64,000 nt of DNA from Cryptomeria japonica (Eukaryota; Streptophyta; Pinopsida; Cupressales; Cupressaceae), in assembly GCF_030272615.1 (NCBI RefSeq), contig NC_081409.1:18292260-18356259 (forward strand), read 5' to 3'. Position numbers and translations under genes: made by a program. Positions 23,857 through 34,474 of the stretch are shown here, piece by piece (position 1 is the first letter of the stretch; the number at the start of each line of letters is the position of its first letter). A model generated the notes under the pieces. That model was not told the origin of the DNA. It worked only from the letters and a program-made list of their open reading frames with translations, and made no database searches.

Positions 23857-26800
23857 TTATGTGTAGAACCTGCGAAGGTGCATGCTATTGATAGGGTCCT
23901 CCAAAGATTCACCTTCTATAGTTGAGAGCTGATATGCCCCAGATCCATATGCTGCTGTGATGATGTAAGGACCAAGCCAGTTGGGTTCAAATTTGCCCTT
24001 CTTTTCTCTATCTTGCTGATTCTTGGGGTTCTCTCTGAGGACTAAGTCACCTACCTCAAATGTGCGAGGCTTGACCTTGTGATTGTAACTGCGACTCATT
24101 CGTTGTTGGTAAGCCTTGAGATGATTAAAAGCAGTGTGTCGTCGTTCCTCCAACAGTTCTAGTTCTTGTAAGCGAGAGACCCTGTAGTCTTCATCGTTGA
24201 TTATGTTTCTCAAGGAGACCCGTAAAGAAGGTAACTCGACCTCAATAGGCAAGATGGCTTCAGCACCATAGACAAGTGAGTAAGGTGTAGCTCCTGTAGG
24301 TGTGCGGACACTGGTACGATATGCCCAAAGTGCGGGATTGAGTTGGACATGCCAGTTACGGCCAGCGTCGTCGACTGTCTTTTTAAGTATTTTGAGGATT
24401 GTTTTGTTAGACGCCTCAGCTTGGCCATTACCTTGGGGGTAATATGGTGTGGAGAAACGATGAGAGATATGGAATCGCTCACAGAGTTCATGAACATCCT
24501 GATTCTTGAAAGGACGCCCGTTGTCGGTAATAATGGAAGTAGGAATCCCGTATCGACAAATGATGTAGTTCAGGATGAAAGTAGCGATTTGTTTCCCAGT
24601 AACTTGTGTGAGAGGCACGGCTTCAATCCACTTTGTGAAATACTCTGTGGCTGTGATAATGAATTTATGTCCGTTGGAAGAAGGAGGGTGAATCTTGCCT
24701 ATGAGATCGAGTCCCCACTGACAAAAGGGCCAAGGAGATGCAAGTGGCTGTAGTTCTTGTGCTGGTGCGTGTATGAGGTCTCCATGAATTTGACACTGCT
24801 TACACTTCTTGACAAACTGATATGCATCTTTTTCCATAGTAGGCCAGTAGTATCCAGTCCTGATGAGTTTCTTGGCCAAGGTGGGACCACTAGTATGCGG
24901 ACCACATATCCCTTCGTGCACTTCTCGTAACGCAATCTGAGCTTCGTCACTCTCTAAACATCTAAGGAGGGTGCCATCTAGACCTCGCCGGTATAGGATA
25001 TCAGCTAGGATAACGTATCGGGAGGATTGGCGGATGAAAGTGCGGCGTTGGTTGCTCGATAAATCGGGAGGTAAGATGGTGTCGCGAAGGTATGTGAATA
25101 TGGAACCATATAACTGGGATTCAGGACCAACAACACATATCATTTCCGTGAGAGTGATCTCATATGACGGAATCAGCAGGTTGTCAACCAGGAACTCATA
25201 ATAGGTCTCATTTTGTGGTAGGTCAATGAGTGAAGCAATTGTAGCCATGGCATCAGCAGCGCGATTCTGTTCTCTTGGTATCTGCTCAAACTCTATCTTT
25301 GCAAAGTGTTGTTTCAGATCATCTACCAGTTGTTTGTAAGGCATTAGCTTTTCATCTTTTGTTTGATAATCATCAGTTGCTTGACGGATGACAAGTTGAG
25401 AATCGCCAAAAACACGAAGTTCCTGGATCTTCCACTGAACTGCAATTCTTAACCCCGTTGTTAATGCCTCGTATTCCGCTATATTGTTGGTGCAAGGAAA
25501 TGATAAGCGGTATGACTTTGGTATAGAATCGCCTTGGGGAGTTATAAAGAGTATACCCGCTCCTGCCCCGTGCTGTGTGTATGAGCCATCAAAGTATAGT
25601 TGCCATGGCTTTGCAGGTGATATTGTTAGAATGGACTCATCTGGAAATTCTGACTGTAGAGGAACATCATCTATCATGGGAGCATCTGCCAGTTGATCTG
25701 CAATGGCTTGTCCTTTGATTGCTTTTCTGTCCACGTATTCTATGTCGAATTCACTCAAAATCATTACCCACTTGGCCAGTCGCCCAGTAAGTGTAGCTTT
25801 GTTGAGCAGATATTTTAGTGGATCAATTCTGGCAATCAACTTGGTCTTGTGAGTGAGCATATAATGTCGTAATTTTTGTGAAGCGAAGACCACAGCGAGA
25901 CATGCACGCTCAATTGGTGTGTAGTTGAGCTCATATCCCACCAATGTGCGACTGATATAGTAGACTGCTTTTTCCTTGCCGTCAGGTATTTGCTGTGCTA
26001 GTAGTGCCCCCAGTGCTGTTGGAGTAGCTGATATGTAAAGTAGCAATGGTTGATTCGGAATTGGTGGCATCAAAACTGGCGGGTTCAAAAGATAGTCTTT
26101 AAGTGCCTGAAAAGCCTGTTGACAGTTCTCGTCCCATTTGAACTTAATGTTTTTGTGTAGCAGGTGCTGGAAAGGATTACACTTATCTGCAAGTTGTGCT
26201 ATGAATCTTCGTATGGACTGGAGTCTCCCTTGTAAAGACCGAAGTTGACTGATATTCTTGGGTGGCGGCATGTCCAAGATAGCCTTGACTTTTGCTGGAT
26301 CCGCTTCTATTCCTCTTTTAGACACAATGAATCCTAGGAGCTTCCCGGAGGTTACTCCAAAGACACATTTCTTTGGATTTAATCTTACCTTGTATTTTTC
26401 CAGCCTATCAAAAGCAACTGAAAGTATGTCCAAGTGTGTATTTCTGTCTATTGATTTAACCAAAAGGTCGTCGACATAATCTTCCACCTTTACATGCATG
26501 AGATCATGGAAGATAGTAGTCATGGCTCGTTGATACGTGGCACCTGCATTTTTCAGCCCAAAGGGCATGACATTCCAGCAGAAGGTTCCCCATGGACAAG
26601 TGAATGATGTTTTATGTTGATCTTCAGGTGCAATCCTGATCTGATTATATCCAGAGAATCCGTCCATTAAAGATAACATCTCATGGCCTGCTGTGAGATC
26701 AACAATTAAATCAATGTTTGGTAATGGGAAATCATCCTTCGGACAAGCCTTGTTGATATCCCTGAAATCTGTACATATTCGGATGCTGCGATCTGGTTTG

Positions 26801-29800
26801 CTAACAGGCACTAAGTTGGAAATCCATTCAGGATAATCAATTGGACGTATGAATCCGACATCTAGTAATTTCTCCAGCTCTGCCTTGACTAATAATGCCA
26901 CCTGTGGATGCATTTTTCTCAATTTCTGTTTTACTGGTTTTGCCCCCGGTTTGACTGTTAAATGATGCATTACTAAGTCGGGGTCTAGTCCAGGCATATC
27001 AGCATAAGACCATGCGAAGTTGACTTGTCGTGCCTTAAAGAAGCTTATGAACCTTGCTTTCTCGGCCTCTGTCAATGATTGAGCCAAAAATATGTTGTGT
27101 GGAACCTCGGCTGTACCAATGTTTGTCTTTATAGTCTCCTCTACCAACATGGATGATTTTTCCTCGTATGATGCTGGGAGAATGTCAAGCCTTCCATCTT
27201 CGGGCGCCTCAGAGAGGTTTTCACCCTCAGATACGTCCTTTCTTTTTACTTTTTTAGAGTCAGAGAGCGCCACAGTGTGGTTTTCGCCATAAGACCCTTG
27301 TTTTGTCTTTATTTTCACATTTTTGCGACTAGAAGGCCCGACACCCTCACCAAAGTATGCCATGTTATTTAGCTCTATGGCGTATCCTGCTTTATGGTCT
27401 CCAAGAGGAAGATCATCGCGAATGCCAAGATAATCAACAATAGCTTCGTCATTTTGAAATGTATCGATCTGTGGTGGTCCATCCTGATCCCAGTCAATGA
27501 GTTGGGGGTGAACGAGGGGAAGGTCTTTAGTGTTTTTAGAATCCGCAAGGCTAATAGTGAAGATGTGGTTATATTCAGGTATGTCAAGGTAGTCATCGAG
27601 GTCGTCAATGGCACTCTCCTCATCAGTGTCGATCGTGAGTGAGTCCAAATTATCATCACTAGTAGCACCCTCAGGGACAGGTGTCCTCATCCTATGTGAT
27701 CCTGACCTAGGGCCCTGAAACGAAGCTTGTGCGGGATCCTTATGGGTCGGTTCTTGACCAACTCTGAATTTCTTGTAAAACTCCTCCTCCTCTGTAGGTT
27801 CATCTGGCTCTCTAAATGTCTCATTAAGTTCATAATCGCTGGAGGATTTGTCTGAACCCCATTCCCACTCATTGGAGTCTGTGGAATAATTATCCTCTTG
27901 TTGAACTTCAGCCACTTTGACTTGCCATATCTGTTTTGTTTTCTTGTGTTGAATCTTGGGGTTTAGAAAACCAAGCCCCTTAGAGCGTTCCCTTCTTGTA
28001 GTTAGCTCAGGTTGTAGAGGCTCCATGACACCTTCTTTGCGTAGTCCGAGAGGACTTTTTCCATCATACCCGAATCTCTGCAGAATTTTGAAACCTTTAC
28101 CATAGTTTTCACAGGGTATTATAATTTGATCATGTGTATCATCTTCAGCGTCCTTATATAGCATTTTATATAAACTTTCTTCCTCTAGTTCGCCCCATTT
28201 TTGAAAGACGGTAGGATCCCATTTGAGGAGCATGATGGAGATTTGCTTATTTGGATGTGGTCGCCCATATTCCTTGGGGGAGTTCATGACTTGTCGTAAG
28301 AACATTGTTTGATTCAGAGTGTATTCTCCCATGCCTTTGTCTTGAAACTTGGCTCTAAGTTCACCCTGTTTGGATGTCGAGGGCTTTAATGACTCAGGAT
28401 CAATATATGCTGAAGAAGGAGTAGCCTCACGATTGCTGGGAATGATAATCTCAGTATGTGATCTCAAGTTATTGCAATATATGAATGGATTTGGATCACC
28501 ATTGACCGTTACCTCGACTCCATTATGAGGAAATTTTATGCACTGATGGTATGTTGATGGGACCGCTCTCATTTCATGAATCCATGGACGTCCTAGCAAT
28601 ATGTTATACGTGAGGTCTAGATCCAGGACTTGACAAATCACGTCCTTTGTTACTGGCCCTATTCTGAGTGGTAAGATGACCGTGCCCTTGGACGAGCGCT
28701 CTTCATCATCATAAGCCTTAATAGTGATTTGGTTTGTAGCATTCACAGCTTTGTCAGAATATCCCAATTGTCTGATGGTGCTCAATGTACAAATATTAAG
28801 ACCTGCTCCTCCATCTATCAGGACTCGTTTTATTCGGTGTTTATGTATGAAAGCTTCAATATGTAGAGGTGCATTGTGAGGCTGACTTATGGAGGCGTCA
28901 TCGGCTTCTGTAAATGTGAGGGAGTGTGGAACGGATAGGTATCCCACCATGGCTTGAAACTGATCCACGTTTAGATCCGTAGGGACAGCAGTATCTCTCA
29001 AGGTTTTGTCAAGGACAGCTTTATGTGCAGGAGATATACGTAAGAGCTCAAGAATAGAGATGAGTGCGGGTGTTTTCCCTAATTGCTCTACAAGATCGTA
29101 CTCAGGCTTAGTTGACGGAAGATTGGTATTCTTAGAAGAGGTTCCTGGCAATGTGATCTTACCTCGACGAGTTGTAACATGACATTCAGAGGTAGCTTCG
29201 GATGAAGATCCCACACCTTTTAGGACAATTTTAGGTCGCTGAGGAGGATTCTCAGGATTTTTATTTTTGATAGTAATGGTAGAAATATGATTGTCCATTG
29301 AGATGTGGTTAATAGTGGAATCATAATTGTAAGATGTTCTGGTGTAATTGGCTTGATCATCGGTGACTTTGCCTTTTCCCTTGTCATGTTTTGGGAATGG
29401 TTCCTTAAACACCTCATGCTCTTGGTTAGATGAATGTCCCTCAATCTCAATATCTCCTCTGTCAATGAGATCTTGTACAATGTTTTTCAATCGATGGCAA
29501 TTACTTGTCTTGTGACCCTTGCTCTTATGAAATTCACAATATTCATCATCATTCCACCAATTCGGTTTTACCTTTGGTTCATATGGAGGAAAATCTGGGA
29601 CCGTGATCACTTTGTTTGCTACAAGCTTTTTGAATACTGATTCAAGTGGTTCTCCCAATGGAGTGTACTTCCTTCGTGGTTTGGAAGCTGTTTGATTGTT
29701 CACTTGATTGTTGGTAGAATTTGATCCAGAAAAGATGAACTTTGGTCTCACTGTGTTAGCATCCACAACACCATCATTAACTGTGTTCTTGTTCTTGTTC

Positions 29801-30093
29801 CAAAACTTTGATTTGTCTTTTCCCTTAAAGTCCTCTTTGTTTTCTCTGAATAGTTTGATAACTCCTTGTTCAATTAAGACTCTTTCTGTTGCTAGGCCCT
29901 TTTCAATGACATCCTTGAATGTAGACAAACAAGCTTTTCTGAGATCATAACCAATAGCCTTGTTAACATTTTGTGTGAACATTTCCACCATTTGTTTTTG
30001 CGGGATTTCACAAGAGCATCTGCTAGCTAAGTTCCTCCATCTTTGCAAAAATGACGCAAAAGATTCTCCTTCTTTTTGTTTCGTATTGCACAA
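23857..30093 (-). CDS. pol: Gag-pol polyprotein of element D (most of gag, PR, RT, RNase H, second RNase H, integrase)
   Basis: 2078 open codons in the same frame as the upstream gag. Visible in order: rest of the gag domain; zinc motif YCEFHKSKGHKTSNC (residues about 190-205); protease LIDGGAGLNIC (about 425); G-patch-like Gly-rich segment (about 660-705); RT with YVDD at 1206-1209; a first RNase H whose opening Asp is replaced (LLYISATP, about 1315); a second RNase H starting YFDGSY (about 1497) with later EYEAL and FGDSQLV; and integrase with the HHCC finger (about 1724-1770), catalytic Asp near 1793 and 1857, Glu near 1891 and a GPY/F-type end (WLGPYI, about 2040). The first Met here is internal: translation would begin at 31335 but for the TAA at 30136. 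Confidence 0.93.
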   Translation of the reverse strand: MCNTKQKEGESFASFLQRWRNLASRCSCEIPQKQMVEMFTQNVNKAIGYDLRKACLSTFKDVIEKGLATERVLIEQGVIKLFRENKEDFKGKDKSKFWNKNKNTVNDGVVDANTVRPKFIFSGSNSTNNQVNNQTASKPRRKYTPLGEPLESVFKKLVANKVITVPDFPPYEPKVKPNWWNDDEYCEFHKSKGHKTSNCHRLKNIVQDLIDRGDIEIEGHSSNQEHEVFKEPFPKHDKGKGKVTDDQANYTRTSYNYDSTINHISMDNHISTITIKNKNPENPPQRPKIVLKGVGSSSEATSECHVTTRRGKITLPGTSSKNTNLPSTKPEYDLVEQLGKTPALISILELLRISPAHKAVLDKTLRDTAVPTDLNVDQFQAMVGYLSVPHSLTFTEADDASISQPHNAPLHIEAFIHKHRIKRVLIDGGAGLNICTLSTIRQLGYSDKAVNATNQITIKAYDDEERSSKGTVILPLRIGPVTKDVICQVLDLDLTYNILLGRPWIHEMRAVPSTYHQCIKFPHNGVEVTVNGDPNPFIYCNNLRSHTEIIIPSNREATPSSAYIDPESLKPSTSKQGELRAKFQDKGMGEYTLNQTMFLRQVMNSPKEYGRPHPNKQISIMLLKWDPTVFQKWGELEEESLYKMLYKDAEDDTHDQIIIPCENYGKGFKILQRFGYDGKSPLGLRKEGVMEPLQPELTTRRERSKGLGFLNPKIQHKKTKQIWQVKVAEVQQEDNYSTDSNEWEWGSDKSSSDYELNETFREPDEPTEEEEFYKKFRVGQEPTHKDPAQASFQGPRSGSHRMRTPVPEGATSDDNLDSLTIDTDEESAIDDLDDYLDIPEYNHIFTISLADSKNTKDLPLVHPQLIDWDQDGPPQIDTFQNDEAIVDYLGIRDDLPLGDHKAGYAIELNNMAYFGEGVGPSSRKNVKIKTKQGSYGENHTVALSDSKKVKRKDVSEGENLSEAPEDGRLDILPASYEEKSSMLVEETIKTNIGTAEVPHNIFLAQSLTEAEKARFISFFKARQVNFAWSYADMPGLDPDLVMHHLTVKPGAKPVKQKLRKMHPQVALLVKAELEKLLDVGFIRPIDYPEWISNLVPVSKPDRSIRICTDFRDINKACPKDDFPLPNIDLIVDLTAGHEMLSLMDGFSGYNQIRIAPEDQHKTSFTCPWGTFCWNVMPFGLKNAGATYQRAMTTIFHDLMHVKVEDYVDDLLVKSIDRNTHLDILSVAFDRLEKYKVRLNPKKCVFGVTSGKLLGFIVSKRGIEADPAKVKAILDMPPPKNISQLRSLQGRLQSIRRFIAQLADKCNPFQHLLHKNIKFKWDENCQQAFQALKDYLLNPPVLMPPIPNQPLLLYISATPTALGALLAQQIPDGKEKAVYYISRTLVGYELNYTPIERACLAVVFASQKLRHYMLTHKTKLIARIDPLKYLLNKATLTGRLAKWVMILSEFDIEYVDRKAIKGQAIADQLADAPMIDDVPLQSEFPDESILTISPAKPWQLYFDGSYTQHGAGAGILFITPQGDSIPKSYRLSFPCTNNIAEYEALTTGLRIAVQWKIQELRVFGDSQLVIRQATDDYQTKDEKLMPYKQLVDDLKQHFAKIEFEQIPREQNRAADAMATIASLIDLPQNETYYEFLVDNLLIPSYEITLTEMICVVGPESQLYGSIFTYLRDTILPPDLSSNQRRTFIRQSSRYVILADILYRRGLDGTLLRCLESDEAQIALREVHEGICGPHTSGPTLAKKLIRTGYYWPTMEKDAYQFVKKCKQCQIHGDLIHAPAQELQPLASPWPFCQWGLDLIGKIHPPSSNGHKFIITATEYFTKWIEAVPLTQVTGKQIATFILNYIICRYGIPTSIITDNGRPFKNQDVHELCERFHISHRFSTPYYPQGNGQAEASNKTILKILKKTVDDAGRNWHVQLNPALWAYRTSVRTPTGATPYSLVYGAEAILPIEVELPSLRVSLRNIINDEDYRVSRLQELELLEERRHTAFNHLKAYQQRMSRSYNHKVKPRTFEVGDLVLRENPKNQQDREKKGKFEPNWLGPYIITAAYGSGAYQLSTIEGESLEDPINSMHLRRFYT

Positions 30094-30135
30094 GGTAGTA
30101 ACTGAGACATCTGTTTCAATGTTGTAAGAGAAATG

Positions 30136-31335
30136 TTAAATGAATGCCTCTGCCAAGTCACCCCATGACTTAATACCAGGAGGTAATTGAGAAAACCATT
30201 CCATCGCTTGATCTCCTAAGCTCTGTGGGAACAACCTCATTAAGTATGTTTCTTCTGCCGCTACCTCAATGCAAGCTGTGAAGAATTGTCTTATGTGTGC
30301 CTTGGGATCTCCTCTCCCTCTATATTTGTCAAATTTCGGTGTTGCAAAGTGCGGAGGAAACGGAGGCATGGGAATGCTCTTATCAAAGGGATAAGGGCAT
30401 ATATCTCTCATAGTATATGTGGGTTTTGATGTGCCCATGTCTTCCACTTTCTTTTGTAGATCTCTAATTTGTTGCTCCAAATTATTTTTGGGAGGAGATG
30501 GATTTCTTGTAGCATATCCCATGTTTGAAACACCCATTTGAGGAGGAGCCTGTTGCATGTATGGATGATACTGATCGTAGACATGTCCATATGGAGGTCT
30601 ATATTGTTGCGACATGTATGGAGCACTTGGCATAATTTCTTGTTGAGGAACCCCATATCTGTTTTGTGTGTATAAACCATATTCAATGGGCCTTTCATTT
30701 TCCATTGTGTTGCCCCCAATTTTGGCATGAGGTCTTCTTGTGTCAAAATTTTGAGGAAGTCCTTGAGTATCCATTTGTCTTGGTTGACCTATATCTTGAG
30801 CATGTGTTTGAACATAAGGCCTCCATGATGGTCTTTGAGTGTAAGTATCGTGCATTTGAGCTTGTGTATGTGGGATTGCTGGTTTCTGAAGCAAAACTGA
30901 TGGTGACTCCGGCATCATATTATTTGGTCCTCCACTATTTGGTTGAGTTTGTTGTGAAGGTCTACTTTCCATAAGTTGAGATAAGTCAAAATCATGTGGT
31001 ATCTTAGCTCCACTTTGTGCCATCATGTTTAGAAAGTATTGACGATCTCTCCTCATTATCTCTTCAACCAATCTATTGAATTGAGGATCCATTATAGATT
31101 CTTGTATGTCTGCTGATAGTATTGAAGAATTGTCCACATTATCATTGTGTGTAGCGTTGTGTATAGCGTTTGCGCTTTCCATATTTGGATTGTGTCTATA
31201 AACATTCATGTCTGGTAATGTAGTGTGCTCAGGATTGTAGAAGACATCATTGTCATACTCATAAGAACTCATGTTTACGGGTCCTTGAGCTTCTTTAGCT
31301 TTTCTCCTAGATTTTTGAAGACGGGTTTCAACCAT
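30136..31335 (-). pseudogene. gag: Gag N-terminal part of element D, ended by an in-frame stop
   Basis: 399 codons from ATG 31335. A Pro/Gln/Met-rich first half (with PPYGHVYDQYHPYMQQ-like composition) leads into the gag domain (FDKYRGRGDPKAHIRQF, then AMEWFSQLPPGIKSWGDLAEAFI). The frame stops at TAA 30136-30138 and continues unchanged below it, so one base change (CAA to TAA would do) interrupts the domain. If truly expressed, only readthrough would yield pol. The Retrotrans_gag match and the position after the leader make the assignment safe. Confidence 0.88.
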
Positions 31336-31819
31336 GAACTAGGTGTTAGACCAATATGTGAGAGACTTAGACGAAAATGACAAGGGTATGTAAGACCAAG
31401 AGTTGTATGGAGTGTAAATGAATCTGAAGTTTACTTGCAATGTCCAAAGTGTAAGACCAAGTATGTATGTTGTAGAGTAGGTGTGACTTCCAAAGAGAGG
31501 ATAGTTTCTCTTGATGAGGTAAGCTGACCTTGACTCTAAGTAAGACCAAATGAGACCCAAAGGTAAGAAACCTTGATGAGGGATCACTTAGCAAAGTGTT
31601 GTAGTATGTAGTGTGTTGACAAAGTATAGTGAGGACAAGCAAGTGACTTTTGACTCAAGTTTAGACAAGTATGACTGTAAAATGAGGTATGAAGCAATGA
31701 TGGACTGTGTAAGACCTTAGAACAGGCTGAATGCTAGATGAACCTGAAGAGATAACCTAGGAAGCTCAAGTGTGCCGAAACTGATTTCTTTGTTTGCTTG
31801 ACTGTTAAACTTTTTTCAA

Positions 31820-32110
31820 ATCCTGACACAGACGCCTCTGTATACTTCACAGACGCGGTTTTAAGACACAGACGCTATTCTGTTTGACACAAACGTGATT
31901 CTGAGATTTCCTGTTGATGTTTGCTAAGACTGACAGATTTTTGCAATTGTGGACACAGACGCGCCTGTATACTTCACAGACGCTATTTCCAGACACAGAC
32001 GTGTCTCTGTTCGACACAGACGCTGATAAAAACACAGACGCTATTCTGTACTTCACAGACGCGTTTATCAGACACAGACGCGGTTTTAACAGACACAGAC
32101 GCGTTTCTGT
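31820..32110 (-). repeat. CACAGACGC motif cluster in the gag-pol leader (inner)
   Basis: About ten copies of ACACAGACGC or ACTTCACAGACGC on the plus strand, i.e. GCGTCTGTGT in the sense of gag-pol, with variable spacers. Confidence 0.75.
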
Positions 32111-33319
32111 AACCTTAGTGCAATCTTTCCTATCTGTGAATTTGTTTTGCTGTGACCAAATCTGATTTTTCGACTGTTTTTCGTGACAAGAGGACACAGT
32201 GTTGATGACCCAATGTTTGCAGACTGTTTAGACTCCAAAAAGTGTGTTGTTTGATGTAAAAAGTTTTTTGCATACACTTGAAGACACAAAAGACACAATG
32301 TTTTGCTGTTTTGTCTTGATTGTTTGAGTGTTTATCATAAGTCAAGCACAATTCTTATGGCTGGCCAGGACAATAATTGTTGATCCCACATGGGGTTTTA
32401 CCCCCGAGGCTACGCTATTCAGAGCGGATACTTAGATGCTTGACCTCACTGGCTCCACCCTCGGCACTCACTTCTCGGGTCAGCCAAGCATCAGTCCCCA
32501 TGAAAACTCCCCATGGCGAACTTTGTATCTCTACTAAGAACCGTATGTGTGTGGGCCGCTACCAGAGGTCCGACCTCCTGCCTCAACAACTAGAAGGATT
32601 TGGGCATCTAAAACAATGAGGTGCTAGTAAGGGCATCCGCTCGTGTGGCCATACATGCGGCACTTTCAGCTCTGTAAATACAGAAGGCTCCCAGCCGGTA
32701 GGGGTTACGCCCTACAAATGATCAAATAAATTTGATCAAACGGGTTTATGGGGAGACATAGTGTCGGTATGAACTAATCAGCACACGTTATTCATAGTTT
32801 TCACCATGAATACATTTGATTATAGTGGCTTGGAAGAAGATGGCTTTTCTTTTGCTACCACTTGGGTCGTTCTCTTCTCACTAGTAGTCCTAATGACCAC
32901 ACGGGAAGACAGGCCCTCTAAAGAATAAACACAAAGAGCCTATTGCTCAAGACACAAAAGACAATGGTTCAATTTTAGTGCACCAATCGAAGTGTTTGCT
33001 AAGCTATGAAGACAAGGCACACAAATAAAATTACAAAACCCTAGCTAAGGCCCTGCAACAAAATTGTTAGTAGTTTGGGTTGTTTCAAATGATAACCCCT
33101 TCCTGCAAACACACAAGTTAGGTAAATTTTAAGAAAAACCCAAAAAGACTTTGTGAAAAGGGGCCTTCAACAAAAACGTATTTGCCTCCAAAGCAAGCTG
33201 CACAAACCAGGTTAGCTAGATCTGCAAAGGTTAGCCAAAAATAAACCAGATCTGAAAACCCTAAGTACAAAATCCGAAAAGCCGAATCGAAAAACTTGAA
33301 AAAAATTTGCAAAAACAGA

Positions 33320-33580
33320 ATGCACAGACGCTGTTATACCAGACACAGACGCGTCTGTCCGACACAGACGCGGTTATGTGATTTGCAGACGTGATTTCAG
33401 AACACAGACGCCTCTATATTCTTCAGACGCGATCAGAGGGTTCACAGACGCGATTCGGGATCACAGACGCGACTTTCGGAAACCTGCAAAAATAGAAAAT
33501 GACAGAAACACAGACGCGATAAAAGATGTCACAGACGCCTCTGAAATACAAAAACGCGATCCGAACACTCGCAGACGCGA
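33320..33580 (-). repeat. CACAGACGC motif cluster in the gag-pol leader (outer)
   Basis: About twelve copies of CACAGACGCG and variants, including one perfect palindrome ACAGACGCGTCTGT near 33344. Sense orientation is again GCGTCTGTG. Confidence 0.75.
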
Positions 33581-33669
33581 AAAAAACCTAAAATGTCGTC
33601 GAAATCGTCCGATCTGCAACTTCAAAAATGCAAAATCTGCAACAAAATGTTAAATGCAAAGGGACAAGA

Positions 33670-33687
33670 GTCCCACCGGGCGTGCCA
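33670..33687 (-). promoter_or_regulatory. Primer-binding site of element D
   Basis: Sense TGGCACGCCCGGTGGGAC begins three bases inside the 5' LTR end. It would pair with a tRNA ending GTCCCACCGGGCGTGCCA; I cannot name that tRNA with certainty. Confidence 0.75.
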
Positions 33688-33690
33688 AAA

Positions 33691-34469
33691 TGTATATGGT
33701 GAAAATGGATAGCAATAAACAACAATATTGAAAGACTAAAATGGATTCAACCACCAAACCCTAGCCTAACAATGAACAAAGATCCACCATAACATATGAA
33801 GATAACCTAAGACAATGCAAAATAACTCAATAACTCACAAAGATTATACCATCACATGTCCACTAGGGTTTTTGATCTCCATTCTTCCTATCTCCATTGA
33901 TCTTGTTTGATATGCTTGCTCTCAGATTTTTGTATGCACAAGAGCTCAACAAAGAACGGAATGTGGTTGCAAGTAGGATCGTAGTGTAGCCAAGTCCTCC
34001 AAAATCAGTCATTAGGGTCCTTGGTAATGAAGAAAGCATCTCCTTAAATAGAAGACACAATAGAAAATGGAGGGTTAAGATTGAGAGGTGTAAAAAGAGA
34101 GGTCGGCTAGGATTAGAGGGTAGGTATAAGAAATACCAAAATAATGAAAGGGGTAGGTAGTGTAGGAAATAAGAGATGAATGACATGTGTCATGTGTAGA
34201 AAAGGTTAATGAATTAATTAAATAAATAAAGATTTATTTAATTAATAGAAGAAGTAGGGTAATTAAATAAATAAAATATTTATTTAATTTAGGAAAGGGA
34301 TAATTTAAATAAATAAATGTATTTATTTAAATGAGAAATAAGGCTAGAAGAGGATAAATGAATTAATTAAATAAATAAAGATTTATTTAATTAATAGAAG
34401 AATTAAGCTAAAGTAATTAAATAAATAAAATATTTATTTAATTAGACATGACAATTTTAGGTGTCTACA
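33691..34469 (-). repeat. 5' LTR of element D
   Basis: 779 bp; it reads the same as 18202-18980 in my side-by-side comparison. It would carry the promoter for gag-pol. Confidence 0.95.
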
Positions 34470-34474
34470 GGTTC

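Larger units (their letters stand above)
31336..33690 (-). other. Long 5' leader of element D
   Basis: 2.35 kb between the LTR and the gag ATG. It holds two clusters of the CACAGACGC motif (31820-32110 and 33320-33580). Between them is a C/G-richer block (about 32370-32760) of distinct composition with no long frame. No gag-like coding lies upstream of 31335. A short TAG acceptor-like site precedes the gag ATG, but I could not pair it with a donor. Confidence 0.6.
18202..34469 (-). mobile_element. Element D: near-complete Ty3/gypsy element of the Tat type with an antisense PMD gene
   Basis: TSD ggttc (18197-18201 and 34470-34474) flanks two 779-bp LTRs with no difference that I can see, so the insertion is recent. 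Order in sense (minus strand): 5' LTR, primer site, 2.35-kb leader, gag-pol, then an oppositely transcribed plant mobile domain gene, polypurine tract and 3' LTR. The second RNase H between the first RNase H and integrase, together with the antisense extra gene, places it with Tat-lineage elements. A single TAA in gag is the only obvious lesion. Confidence 0.95.

Noticed and set aside
30136-30138. Programmed gag-pol readthrough site
   Set aside because: The stop is inside the gag domain, not at its end, and no typical readthrough context was seen. A mutation is simpler, though not proven.
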